Part shown: one piece after another, positions 44,702 through 56,758 of the stretch
Layout of the letters: each line of letters begins with the position of its first letter
Position numbering within the stretch: the first letter of the stretch is position 1
Assembly: GCA_948567375.1 (NCBI GenBank)
Contig: OX419761.1
Span: 44,740,243-44,804,242, forward strand
Direction: 5' to 3'
Origin: Lunularia cruciata
Lineage: Eukaryota > Streptophyta > Marchantiopsida > Lunulariales > Lunulariaceae
Length of the DNA stretch: 64,000 nucleotides
Program-made: the position numbers and the translations under genes
The notes under the pieces: model-generated
Seen by the model: only the letters and a program-made list of their open reading frames with translations
Told to the model about the DNA's origin: nothing
The model's database searches: none

Positions 44702-46925
44702 TGTCGTACTTTTCTTTTCTCTCTTTGGGAACACATAGGGTGCCTAGCTGTGGAGACTACATATCAGAGGATGTAGGTAGACACGTAGTTACTTGTCTAA
44801 ACACACATGTTACCTAACCGCGGAACCTTCCTCTCTCTCGTAACTAATATTTTTGATATTGGGAAGAGTAGCGACAGGCAACCTAACCTGTCATCAAAAC
44901 ACACACTCTTGGTCTATTAGTCATCACTTCTAGCATTACCAAGGAGAAATACACAACACTCCTAGAAGGAAATAACCTAAGTGCAACACCCGCACACCAA
45001 TCCAAACCCATTGGGCGTACAAACAAGCAAACAAGCACAGAGAGGATCCAATCACAAGAATACGACAATAACTCTCTATGTTTTTTGTCAGAAAAGAGCT
45101 TTAGAGCCTTCTTGCTCTATCATCAAGCTCATTTCAACCTGTACTCCAGGCCTCTTCCAATTTGAACTTCAGATCTCAACAATTTTCTACTCCAAGTGGA
45201 GAATTCCTATGTATTCTTGATGGGGAAAACTCTGTGTAGCTCATATAGCCATAACTTTTTCTTTGTAGCTTTGATTCAAGAGTTCATAAATGCAATAAAA
45301 ATCCTGTGAGATAAGATTTCCAGCAAGATAAAATAGGCCTCAATCAGATCACTACAGCTCCCTTGACAAGTTCCCAAAGTTGGCCAGATGTTTCACAACT
45401 TTCACCCAAATTTTGAAATCCCAATTTTAGGGTGTTTGCCCCTGGTTCTTGCCAACTTTCCTTTGATTTCTAAACCAAATTTACACTTGATCCTCACAAA
45501 CCACTCTGGAAATCTTCACTCTCAATCATAGTAACAAAGTGAGAGAATTGACACTCAATTAGGATTGAAGAAAGAAATGCTTCTCTGAGTTTATGACAGT
45601 CTTTTCAGAAAACTTTGTTGCATCAGATCCCAATCTCTATGAGACCAAAGCCAACAAAATTTTTCACAGTAGTTGTTTGTGCTCTTGTTTAATACTCTGC
45701 AAAGTTTGATGGCCTATTCCAACCCCAATCCCTAGATATGGATCAATTCTTGAGGTGGGCTAACTTGTGAGCTGTGCAGACCCAGGTATACTTGATCCAA
45801 GACCTTGAATTTTTTATTTGAAGAATTCACATGAAACTTCACAAAAAGGTGCATACTCTAACTAAAAACAAGTCTGGAAATTTTCATATGAAAACTTGAC
45901 CTACAGCTTGGGGAGTGACCAAAACTCCAAACCTGATCATTAGCTCTTCTCCAACACCTTACATCCCATAAGCTTCAACTTCAATCAATTGGATCTGATT
46001 TGAGATTGACCCAAAACTGAAATTTATTGTATTCATTATTGTAAGCACTTTGTCTACTCTCCAATCCCATTGACAAATAGTGAAAATGTCTCAAGAAGCT
46101 CACTCAATTGACTACTTTGTGCTCTTGGGTATTCATTTAACCCCCCTTGACTCAATTGATCATATCCTTCTCATACTCAACTCAAATCGTGTGATTTCTA
46201 TCTCCAAATTGTAGACTGTCATCTCCTTCTAGCCATGTCCTTTGTTCCCTAAGTGGACTCACTGAACTCCCATGATGGTCAAAAAACTCCCAATCTCTCT
46301 CTTGGGACCCAAGCTCTTGCACATTTGTCCTTTAGTCTTTTTACTTTTTGACAAATGGACTCAACAACTCCACCTTGAAGTTTATGAGTGAAAATTTAGG
46401 CATTCCCCAACTATAGAAGGACTAGTATTGTCAAGTCCCAGAAATTTCCATAATTAAGCACCAGAAGGACGATAGGATCTGGGTTTCCCATCACCGACTC
46501 CACAAACACCACCCCGAAACATACTACCAACCAATCCCATAAGTCGTCACGGTGTAAAATCTGAAGCCTGATGAGAAAAGGATTTGGGAGTGGCAGATTG
46601 GGAGCATGGGACATCTCATGCTCAAATGCTTCCTTTGATGCTCTAACACTTGCTCTCTGCTACAACTCTCACTTCCAACGTCCTTCTCCCCTCAAGACTC
46701 TCCAAATTAAAACACCCACATCTCTCCACTCGCCCTCATCTTTATTCATCAAAGCCCTCAAACATGATAAGATTGTAACCCACTTGACCAATCATATACA
46801 TGTACATAGATGGCTCACATGGCAACATCTCATCCATTGGATCTAGCATATAACCTACCCCACTAACATGGAGATAAACTATGATAAGTCATGTTTTTAA
46901 AGCCTACGTAGACCACGACACGACA
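44702..46925. mobile_element. INS-E: 2.2-kb insertion in the MET-2 leader, MET-like ends
   Basis: Flanked by CCGG (44698-44701 and 46926-46929); the MET-1 leader has a single CCGG at the same place. Ends are TGTCGTAC and ACACGACA, a short TGTCGT/ACGACA inverted terminus like the MET ends, again with a 4-bp duplication. Inside are a frame (46411-46614, minus) related to the CHR-1 leader ORF and a stretch at 44880-45060 resembling the MET leader. No pol. It is a solo LTR or a non-autonomous relative of the MET group; I cannot tell which. Confidence 0.7.
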
Positions 46926-46929
46926 CCGG

Positions 46930-48126
46930 AGAGAAACAAAGGTAATCTGACTAGTCATCACTCCAACCTCACTATCGAGAGCAGACTAGAGCACCAATGC
47001 TTAAAAGTCAAGGCACCTCACACAAATGTGGTGCAAAAATAAGAAGCCAAGAATGGAGGGGGTCCAATCACAAGAAATCTAAAAAAAACCCTCCATCTCA
47101 TAAAACAACACGGGATTGACTTTATTACTATTTGGCATTTGACATAAGAGAAGTTCATATCTAAGTCCTAAGCTACCAAGATCACCAAGAATGGGATCAA
47201 ACTACCTCTCCTAGCCAAAGCTACAAGTGTATAGATAACAGTGGCACAGTCACTAGGACAACAAGTGAGGGTGGACCAATTGGCTAGGGCACTAGTCTAG
47301 GAACAAGCGATCTAGGGGTCAAGCCCTATTGCGCACAATCTAGCAGTATGGGCAGATTTTGCTAATCAATGACCAAGATCTACTCTAAAGTAGCTAGCCT
47401 CACGCCAACAAGCTGGCTTGTTGGCCCTTCTAGGCCTTTGTAACCTCTCATAGCCCACAACTCTATGCCTCAAAGCCTCTAAATGCCAAAATTTTGCCAC
47501 TTCAAACCTCCTCCAAAATTTGGCAAAACTCCTCCAAACTGGCAAATGCCAAAATTCAGGCAAATGAGGCCTTTCTTCTTGCCACTTTGAACCTCCTCCA
47601 AAATCTAGCAAAACTCCTCCAAACTGGCAAAAGTCCTCCAAATCTGGCCAACCAATGAAACTCCTCTAAATTTGGCCAAAATTTGACATAAAATCCAGCG
47701 AAAATCTGATGTAAAATTTGACATAAATCCTAAATTTGGCTGACTGGCAAAACCCCTACTCACTCTTCACTCGAGCCAAATTGAAAACACGGGTTTCTCC
47801 AAATCACAAATTCACAAGAATATCTTCCCAACTCCACCTTCAATTTTACTTTTTGAGCCCAACTTGCAACAAATTGGTCATGCCTTCACCTTCTGAGCTC
47901 AAAATCACAACCACTACTCAAAAATTGCTTCTTCTATGCTCAAAAATTGGCCAACGCTTCCGCACATTGTCTACCTTATTGCCAAATCTGCATCAAGCAG
48001 TGAGCTTCTAGACACCATGGAAAAACTTAACTTCAATTGAGCTATCAACAATCCACCAAGCTTGGAGATACCACCAACATTCAAAGTTCATGCACCCAAT
48101 TTCTCCCTGATTTTACTTCTTTGACG
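46930..48126 (-). other. MET-2 leader, distal part
   Basis: Reverse-complement match to MET-1 9537-10676. Includes the tRNA-like module with A box at 47272-47283 and B box at 47318-47327 (on the plus strand here). No coding domain. Confidence 0.65.
47268..47331 (+). ncRNA. tRNA-like module in MET-2 leader
   Basis: TGGACCAATTGG (A box) and GGTCAAGCCC (B box), antisense to the element as in MET-1. Each box differs from MET-1 by a base, yet spacing is kept. Confidence 0.42.
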
Positions 48127-48575
48127 TAATCAGATTGTTTACAACTCTCAAATACACTCAACTCAAATCAGTACTTGATCTATCACTCTATAAACTACCA
48201 ACAACTAGACACTGATTACAGTCAAGCCACACCCACTCTAGCTAAGAGAATCTAGGTGACGCTCGCCGGCCTCTATCCACCATAGCCAGGAACTCGAAAG
48301 CTCAACATCAAAAAAGTGAGCTCTCGGGAGCTACACTTTGAAAGTATACCCTTGGACTCGAGCTAGGTCTGAAACCCTAACGGTCTTGTTGACGGCACAC
48401 TTGATGGTGAAAATGGTGCAAAGTGACGGTGGGCCCCACCGTGAAGTCAGTACCCCAAACACAAAATCTGATCATCAGAAAGTAGTCTTTGAGAAACTAG
48501 TGAAATAACTCTAACAACTATCATTGCAACTCCATGTTCAAGCAATCTAGATGTGAGACTACAAATAGCGTGACA
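48127..48575 (-). repeat. MET-2 segment L at the element 5' end
   Basis: 449 bp, same length as 9088-9536. In element orientation it starts TGTCACGC and ends ctgatta before the leader; no S segment follows. Confidence 0.88.
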
Positions 48576-49509
48576 ATTGTCATATGACAAAACTAAATCT
48601 CCTTCATGAACAATAATAGGCTTGATGTGCTTATTGTGCCTGACTTTCTCTATACTTGTACTTCTTTTATGGTTTGCATTGCATCGTCTCTTTTCTCTTC
48701 TAACCACATCAGCTGATGGATCTAAAGATCCTGACTTTCTTCTTTTGACAATCTTTCTTCACATAGAATCCATTACGTCAGTACCTCAAATTCAACTAGT
48801 AGGATGAGGTGCAAGCCGTATGTCAAGAAGTATGAAGTTTGCTTGGTTGTGATCTTTTCAATCGTTTGATATGCCCACAAAGCGACTAGTAACTTTGTAT
48901 CCCAGTCATAGGCATAATTGACAATCACCTTATTAAGAATTTTACAGAGTAACCCATTTGCCTTCTCTATTAGGCCATTTGCTTTGGATTATAAGGTGTT
49001 GTCTTCCAATGTCTAATCTGAAAGTACTTGGTTAATGCCTCCATCATAGAGTTCAAGAAATGTATCCCTCTATCACTGACCAATTCTAGAGGACATCCAT
49101 ATCGGGAGATGATGTTTTGAAAGAAAAATTCTGCCACTATTTTTGCATCATCTCTACGACTTGCTTCGGCTTCAACCATTTTGGTAGCATAATCAGTGCA
49201 AACTAAAATGTATTGTTTTCTTGTGACTTGAGTTACTGGTCGTATTGGTCCCACAAAATTAATTCTCCATTTCTCAAATGGGGCTAATGGTAAAATTGGT
49301 CTCAAAGGTGATTTGGAAGTAGCCATTGGCTTTCCCATTCTTTGACAAGCGTCACAACTTTGGATATGGGCATATGTGTCTTTATACATTATAGGCCACC
49401 AGTAGCCCAAGGAAAGAATCTTCTTTATAGTATTCTTCAAGGCATAGTGTCCCTCCGATGCTTTGGAGTGTAAAGACTTAGTTACTCCTCCAACTTCATA
49501 TGCCTCCAA
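48576..49509 (-). pseudogene. LL-2 integrase
   Basis: Open frame 48970-49509 with zinc-finger end (H..H, CDACQRMGK), core FEKWRINFVGP, LVSDRGIHF and a C-terminal break at 48970. The first catalytic Asp is Asn (codon 49258-49260, GAT-to-AAT type). The 48580-48960 part holds the rest of the catalytic core and linker with stops. The end of the gene lies at 28918-29162 beyond MET-2. Confidence 0.82.
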
Positions 49510-50560
49510 GCATCACCAAAGTACTTCATCTTTGCTCACCTTGAGTAAAATGTTGTGTTTAAGCTGATACAACCCCATTTTCTTGAAAAAGACTGCACTC
49601 TGCTTTGGGTCTAGCCCATCAAGACATTGGAGAGTATGCAGAAAGTGGTATTATGTTGCATACCTTGTACTTCACATTGTTGGCTGGCATAATAAATTGG
49701 GTAGTCCTTTTTCTTGTTGTCCTTCTAACTCAAGGCTACTCCTATTGCTAAGGATGAAGTATCTACATATACATGAAAAAGGCGCTCCCAATTTAGAGCA
49801 CTCATAACTGGTGCTTCAACCAATGTTTTGTTCAATACTTGGAAGGCTTATTCTTGACTTGCTTCTCACAAGTAGTCTCCAGACTTCTTCAACAGCTTTG
49901 TTAGGGGCGCAGCAAGCACTGCATAGTTTGATGTGAAGCATCTATAGTATTCAACATGTCCCAAGAAGGCTCTCAGCTCCCAAATGGTTTTAGGGGATTC
50001 CAAGGCTGAGATAACTTTAGCCTTCTTGACATCAACTTCAATACCTTGGCTTGACACCCAATGCTCCTGAATAATTCCCTCCGTCATTGTAAAGAAGCAT
50101 TTCTTTGGGTGTAATGACCAACCGGCAAACTTGACACCTTCCTAAAGTTTGGAGAAGGTAATTTAAATGTACATCTCTTTGCCCAAACACACAAAAATCA
50201 TCAATGAAGACTTCCACAAATTTGCATAAAAAATCCTTGAAGATTGCATTCATCATCCATTGGAAAGTAGCAAGAGCATTACACAACCCAAAGGGAATTT
50301 GATTGTAAGCAAAAGTGCCCAATCGGTGTTGAATGTAGTTTTATCCTTGTCCTCTTCTCAAATGGATACTTGATTATACCCTAAAAATCTATCGAGAAAA
50401 TTTTAGCAAGGATGACCAGCTACTTGGTCCAAAATTGTATTGATAAAAGGCAAGGGATGATGATCCTTGCTCGTAACTGCATTCAACTTGCAAAAATCTT
50501 GGCATACTTAAATCTTCCCAGTTTTCTTCTTTGGGACAATGACAATGGGTGAGACCTACT
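49510..50560 (-). pseudogene. LL-2 reverse transcriptase - RNase H
   Basis: Recognisable palm with FGLCNALATFQWMMNAIF and VFIDDFCVFGQ (50038-50322), then GIEVDVKKAKVISAL and LRAFLGHVEYYR (49866-50087) in another frame. RNase H (49510-49860) is strongly decayed. Multiple frame shifts. Confidence 0.75.
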
Positions 50561-50876
50561 CACTGCATAAGACAAGAAAGTACTTGTCAATTTCATCTTT
50601 TACCAAGAGCGAGTACTTTGGATTTAGGCGGTATTGTCTTTGCCAAATCAAAACTGCACCTTCAACCAAATCAATCCGGTGTTCTGCAAATTCTTGTGGA
50701 ATACCCGGCATTTGATCAATAGACTAGGAAAATACATCTTGGAATTCTATAAACAAGGCAATGTATCCTGCCAATTCCTCCGAAGTGACTATCTTCAAAA
50801 ATTTTAAGATTCTTCCTTCACCCAAAACAACAGCTTGACAATCATTGGGGTTGATGACTCCTTCAACATGACTCAC

Positions 50877-51692
50877 TCAGGTAAATCTGAGTTGAACTGC
50901 CATCAAACCCCCTTCCTCCAAATCATTTTCATTTGAGGCAAGGTCATATGGATCTTTGTTGTCGACATCTACCTCATAACATTCCAAGTAATTGACTTGG
51001 ACTTTGTTGTCAGAATCTTCTGAAGACAAAGATAATGAATCTTTGGATCCATCCTTGTCTTTGGATGAAGTTGTTTCCCCAAGGTGGGTAACCTTCATCC
51101 AACTTATGGTCACCAACTTCTAGTCCTCAAACGTGATGTCCTTAAACCGCAACTTCTGATGGTGCCAATCCACAACAACTTGGGAACTATACAACCAAGG
51201 TCTTCCCATCAATTGTGGGTAACCCATCTTTGTTACTAGTCTTAATATGATAAAGTTCAGTTTGAAAGGTACCTCTCCAATGATTTTGGTAATGCTTGAC
51301 AGCATGCCCAAAGGCCGTCTCTTGGTTTGGTCTGCAAATTTCAAAACTTGGGGTGTTGGTTCAAACGTATGATACCCCAACCAATTTGCAGTATGTTTGG
51401 TCATGACATTCACAGTGGAACTCAAATCAATAGGTATTGATGTGATCATCCACCCTACAATCTCTACATCAACTTCAAGAGATCCCAGATCTTCTTGTTC
51501 AATATGATAAATGGCAGGCAGGTCTTTTTTAGACATCACCCTTACTTTCTTGAGGGCGGAACTTAGCTGCTTCTTATACAACTTATTGTCTTCCCACAAT
51601 TGCTTGAATGTAACGTTTGCACTTGTGGATGCCAAATCTGCTACAATATTATATTGAGGTACTCCTCCTAATTTCACCTTCTTCACTTTCAT
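50877..51692 (-). pseudogene. LL-2 protease and linker to reverse transcriptase
   Basis: 51120-51692 is 190 open codons with protease site IPIDLSSTVNVM (usual DSG is DLS) and the closing MGRPWLYSS motif. 50877-51116 is an acidic linker (SLSSEDSDNKVQVNYLECYEVD) that also exists in LL-1 at 56285-56533. The Asp is kept but the site is altered. Confidence 0.78.
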
Positions 51693-51728
51693 CTTTGGGT
51701 TCGAAGTCTCACCATGTTCAAATTTTAC

Positions 51729-54010
51729 TTAGGGGCGCTTCATGATGGTGATTGGACTACTGGTGGTCTTGATCCAATGTTCCTTGGGTTGGCCCACCTC
51801 GGCTTGGATCAAATCCTTCACTTTGGATATGATGTCCACTGGAAAAACTGGAGACTTTGTCTTCATCTCCTCTTCCAAACTCATCTCTTGAGTTCTAAGT
51901 ACTACTTCCTTGATTTCTTTTTGCAAAGCTTTAGCTTTAGCTTTTGCTAGAATCTTTTCCTCCTTGGTAAAAAGAATAGCCTTTGGGTGCTGTCTCATTG
52001 CCTTTTGTGAAGACAAAGAGGTAGTACTTAGTTCCTTGGGATCACGCTTCTTCTTACTCAAGCGTGTCTCAACCTTCAAAATTTTGAGGTTTGGCCATTC
52101 ACCTTCAAAGTTTGGGCTCCCTTCTTGAGGTCTCCCCTCCTCAAGTGTTATACAATTTATAGTTGTATCCCCTTTTGCCTGAAGCACAACATGCTCAGCT
52201 GGGGTCTATACATATTTCACAAGCAGCTTTGGGTTTGGCAGATGAGGGCATTGGTTGCCCATATGACCCGATCCTTTACAATTCCCACATAAGGGAACAT
52301 ACCCAATTTTTTGTCTTGGCTCCGGACAGTTTGGAGACCAATGTCCCATCAAGCCACAATTATAACATGCTCTGAGTGCAAAAATTTGAGGTCAATTTTG
52401 GTTGCTCATCGGTGTTCTTTGTGGGGGAGCATTGGGGTTATACTCCCTTGGTCCATACCTTGGACCTTGGTACAATGTGCTTGCTTGAGGTGGTACTTCT
52501 TGAGTGTGGTACACCTCCTCCTCTTCCTCTTCTTGGTTTTATCTTGGGACCCAATCAATTTGTTGTATTGGGAATGCATTACAAGTATCACATTTTGTAT
52601 TTGCATGGCCTAACTTGCCACACACAGTGTACCATACGTTGGATCTACCGAATGATGGAGGCTTTCTTTGGTCCTTTTCCCCAATCATCTAGATCTTAAA
52701 ATCCATAAACTCTTCTATAAGAGTATCCAACTTATTGTTTGCCTTATGTACACTCTTCACTGGGGTGTTAGTAACTTCTTTCCTCCGCATCTTCATATTC
52801 TTCTTGGCTTTGACTCTTCTTTGGATTCCAAAGAAGAACTTGAAGATATAGAGGATTCTTCCAAAGAAGTGAATGTACTACAAGAAGCTCTTTGTCTAGG
52901 CTTCTTGCCTTTCTTCTCCTAATTCTATTGGTTATTGGAAGAATAAGAGTGGGCCGCCTTGTATCAAGCAACATGTTTGAGAACTTTGTCCAAGGAAGTT
53001 ACATTCCTCTCCCTGGTTAAGATACAAATCTCTAGTGATAGTCCTCCCAAAAACCTAGTAATGGCTTGTGCATTGGAGTAACCAAAAACTTTGTAACTTG
53101 GTTCAAAAGAGCCATGAACCGCTCAAAGTAGTCTCTCAACTTCTCCTTCTTTCCTCTGTCCAAATCATTGAGTGCTATAAAGACACTTGTGTTGTAATCA
53201 ACTTCTCAGAGTCATTCCAAGAAAGTGTTTCTCAAGTGTGCCTAGTCTGTTGGTATAAGCCCCTTCTGGGTTACATATGTATACCATGCATATACCAACT
53301 CCAAGCCTTCTTTTGGAGTAGACTGGGGAAAATCCACAGGTGATCTGTTGAGTCATGTTCCTTATTGGCAAAGGAAATGACTTCAAATTCTTTGATGAAT
53401 TCATCAAGATCTTTGTCTTGTTCTGTCCCCTTACACTTTTGATAGCCATGTCGGGTGATAGGTAACAAAGTCATTGTTTGACTTGGTGGAATTGATAGGG
53501 GTAAGGTTGAACTTGATGGAACCAAGCAACTGGCTGGTATTGACATCATGTTGATAGCCCATGGGCAATTAGTCAAGTTCAAAGTGGGGTCTTTGTCAAA
53601 AAATTCTCCTTATCTAATGGTGTTGACTTTGATAGGAAATGAAGTAAGAGGGTCAACACTTTGAAAATCTTTGTGGAAATTCCTTCAAGCCAACCAAGGA
53701 ATTGTTTGTAAGAGATGTTTGCACTCTTCTTTTGTGAAAGTTTGTGTTGTCCTTTTGCAAACAAATTTCTTTATAAACTCAACTTCCTTTCTAGCTTTAG
53801 TGGAAGTCAATGTACTAGGTCATAATGAGTATGTTTGTCCACTGGAGTCTTTCTTCTTCTTGGAAGATAGAGATGAGAAGTAGCCTTCATGTTTCTTTTG
53901 TTCAAGTTCTTGCAAGGCTTCTCAAACTTTGTGAAAAAGTTGAAAGTCCAACGCTTCCCATTCAGTTTTGTGAAAAGTAGATTGGATCTTTTGGCGTTCT
54001 TCTTCTTCAT
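51729..54010 (-). pseudogene. LL-2 gag
   Basis: Collinear with LL-1 26522-27841 plus 55403-55560. Gag core DEFIKEFEVISFANKEHDS and KKAWSWYMH at 53271-53582, knuckle-like cysteines at about 52240-52375, and a Lys-rich C-terminal segment at 51729-52187. Split by stops and shifts. Confidence 0.75.
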
Positions 54011-54128
54011 GATGTAAAGTTTGTCTTCAAACTCTCTCTTCCTATTGGTCTCTTAGTGCAGACATTCATATTGGTTCCAAAACCAGTTTAAATTTTGGCT
54101 TTGTATTCTTCCACTTCCAAGATTTGTA

Positions 54129-54146
54129 TCCCCGGCAGTGGTGCCA
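54129..54146 (-). other. LL-2 primer-binding site
   Basis: Minus-strand TGGCACCACTGCCGGGGA, seven bases after the LTR end; close to the Asp-tRNA-like site of plant Athila/Tat elements. Confidence 0.8.
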
Positions 54147-54153
54147 AAAATCA

Positions 54154-55402
54154 TGTGACAACCCGGCAAATATCACTTTTGCAATAATCAGGTAAATAAA
54201 GTTTGTTCATGTAGAGATACAATTCAATCCCAAGTAAAATTGGGCTGCAAACAGTACAATGTAGTGTGGATGTGACTTATTCCACAAATTCCACACCATC
54301 TGTCTTGTGCGCTGATGAAAGCACTTTGCCCAATTAATGGATTCCCCTGCAAACATCTTATGGAAAAACATCACTTGATGTTTCATCACATAAGTGATTT
54401 GCTCTGGCTTAAATATGGCCATCATTGCTCCTATGATGACTCTTCTCACAAGGTCCTTATAATGCTCAACCTTATACCCATTCTTTGTGCATTTTGAAGA
54501 AACGACGTCTTGTACTTCTTGGATTTCTTCAGCTACCTCTCCTCTCCCAAAGAATGTGGCTCCTTGCTCCTCACCCGCCTCTCTTCTAGGTACTGACCTC
54601 CAATCTAAATCTGTCCATTGAGCCAGATTTCGTCTCTTACTCTCTGCCTCGGGTCCATCCAGACACTTACCCTCTATTATCTTGGTCATGAAACCTAGAA
54701 AACTAAGATTCTAGTTCCATTCCAGAAATGTGATCCAAAGCCTACTCAAGACTTCAGTTCTTGCAATCACATTTAACCACCGAATTGCATGATTTCTCAT
54801 TGCAAATTTCAAGTTCTTCTTTCCACCTCCCATCTTACTCTCTTCCACTTTGGGTTGGTGACTACCCTTCCACCCGACTCTTGGACTAATAATTCTGACT
54901 TCCTCTCAATGCACAAGTGCATCTCTTACTACAATCCCTTTTCCCTAATCTACTGCAAGACAACTCATTAATGGTGATGGGAAGTTACTTGTTATCTCCT
55001 TGTCTCAATCCCAAATTTTATAATGGCATGTCTCCTCAATCTTTCTTCACTTTGAGCTTCTATCAAGAAATCATACCTTTTGCATGCTCCTATCAATGTC
55101 AATTTTCCCCCACTCATAGGCCAGCCGTTTTTGTATGCAGTACCTTCTTGAATATCCAACCTTGAAGGAAAGTTGTTACACTATCCTTGCTTGGGGTCCT
55201 TCACCCCGAGACAAAGTTTCCTTACTTTAGGTTGAATGTTGACAGGACCAATAAGAGTACTTTGTCTTCTGACATGAAGTCACTTACTTTGGGTTACAAC
55301 CTAAAGACACCATTCCTTGCCTTTTGATACCATAAAGGTACAATATGACTTTGTTTGTACACTTCTTCAAAAATAGCAAGAAAAAAAAATGTGGGTACCA
55401 CA
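54154..55402 (-). repeat. LL-2 5' LTR (1249 bp) with LTR-ORF remnant
   Basis: Ends tgtgggtaccaca at 55402. Carries the N-terminal LTR-protein domain on the minus strand (54207-54689; TKNGYKVEHY, AMMAIFKPEQITYV, FFHKMFAGESINWAKC) but lacks the acidic and coiled-coil stretch: that domain is followed directly by the LTR end sequence. Confidence 0.85.
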
Positions 55403-56758
55403 AGTCAGAAGGAGCGTGATCCCAAGGAGCCAAGTACTACCTCTTCATCTTCACAAAAGGTAAAGAGACTATGCCGGAAGGGTATTATTTTTGTCAAGGA
55501 GGAAAAGATTCTAGCAAAAGCTAAAGCTAAAGCTTTGCAAAAAGAAATCAAGGAAGTAGTACTCTAAACTCGGGAGATGAGTTTAGAAGGAGATATGAAG
55601 ACAAAGTACCCAGTTTTTCCAGCGGACATCAAATCCAAAGTGAAGTATTTGATCCAAGCCAAGGTGGGTCAACCCAAAGAACATCATATTGAGACCACTA
55701 GTACTTTCATCATGAAGCACCTTGAAGTCAAATTTGAACATGGTGAGACTTTGAATGCGAAGACAAAGGTGAAGAAGGTGAAATTAGGAGGAGTACCTCA
55801 ATACAATATTATAGCGGATTTGGCATCCATGAGTGCAAATGTTACATTCAAGCAACTATGGGAAGACAATAAGCTGTATAAGAAGCAACTAAGTTCAGCT
55901 CTTAAGAAAGTAAGGGTGATGTTAAAAAAGACCTGCCAGCCATCTATCATATTGAATAGGAGATTGGAGATCTCCTAAAGTTGATGCGGAGATTGCAGGG
56001 TGCATGATCACATCGATACCTATTGATTCGGGTTTTGGTATGAATGTCATGACCAAAGATACTGCAAATAGGTTGGGGTACCATATGTTTGAGCCAACAC
56101 CCTAAGTTATGAAATTTGCAGACAAAACCAGGAGACAGCCATTGAGTATGCTATCAAACATTATGATGATCATTGGAGGGGTACCCTCCAAATTAAACTA
56201 TATTGTATTGAGACCAATAACAAAGATGTGTTACCCACTATTGATCTAAAGAACCTGGTTGTATAGTGCCCAAGTTGTGGTGGATTGGCAAAACAGAAGT
56301 TGCGGTTTAAGGACATCTCATCCGAGGACCAAAAGCTAGTGATAATAAGTTGGATGAAGGTTCCCTACCTCGGGGAAACAACTTCATCAAAAAACAAAGA
56401 TGAATCTAAAATTTCATCATCTTTGTCTTCAGAAGATTCCAAAGACAAAGTCCAAGTCAATTACTTGGAATGTTACGAGGTAGATGTCAATGATGAAGAT
56501 CCATATGACCTTGCCTCAGGTGAAAATGACTAGGAGGAAGGGGATTTGATGGCAACTCAACTTGGATTAAGCCAAGTGAGTCATGTTGAAGGAGTCATCA
56601 ACCCCAATGACTGTCAAGATGTTGTCTTAAGTGATGGAAAAATTTTAAAAATTTCTAAGATAGTCATTTTGGAGGAGTTGGTAGGATACACTGACCTATT
56701 TTTAGAATTCCAGGTTGTGTTTGCCTGGTCTATTGATCAAATGTTGGGTATTCCATGA
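55403..56758 (+). pseudogene. LL-1 gag end, protease and linker
   Basis: Continues LL-1 after LL-2. Lys-rich segment (55440-55600), then 55577-55978 and onward with protease. The active site P-I-D-S-G-F-G-M-N-V-M near 56020-56055 keeps DSG. The acidic linker (56285-56533; SLSSEDSKDKVQVNYLECYEVD) leads to reverse transcriptase. Interrupted by a frame shift near 55975 and stops at about 56105 and 56252. Confidence 0.75.

Larger units (their letters stand above)
29163..48575 (-). mobile_element. MET-2: second methyltransferase/PHD element, carrying nested OTA-C and INS-E
   Basis: Minus-strand copy with the same split repeats as MET-1: left-in-element L 48127-48575 (449 bp); at the other end S 29708-29812, GC 29706-29707, L 29269-29705 and S 29163-29267. 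Target duplication ATTG (29159-29162 and 48576-48579); LL-1 near 62960 shows the empty site with one CAAT. Reading frames are much more decayed than in MET-1, and PHD cysteines are lost. It is interrupted by OTA-C in the methyltransferase and INS-E in the leader. Confidence 0.9.
27842..55402 (-). mobile_element. LL-2: short-LTR member of the LL family, nested in LL-1
   Basis: Minus-strand element: 5' LTR 54154-55402, primer site 54129-54146, gag, protease, reverse transcriptase, RNase H, integrase, 3' LTR 27842-28916. Flanks AGTAA (27837-27841) and AGTCA (55403-55407) form a 5-bp duplication with one change. LL-1 sequence reads continuously across the gap when compared with LL-2's own gag. 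MET-2 (29163-48575) is inserted in its integrase C-terminal region. The integrase first Asp is Asn and the protease site is altered, so it is dead. Confidence 0.87.

Noticed and set aside
55381..55402. Palindromic tgtgggtacccaca-like edges as transcription-factor sites
   Set aside because: They coincide with the LL LTR terminus in every copy and are explained by that boundary.
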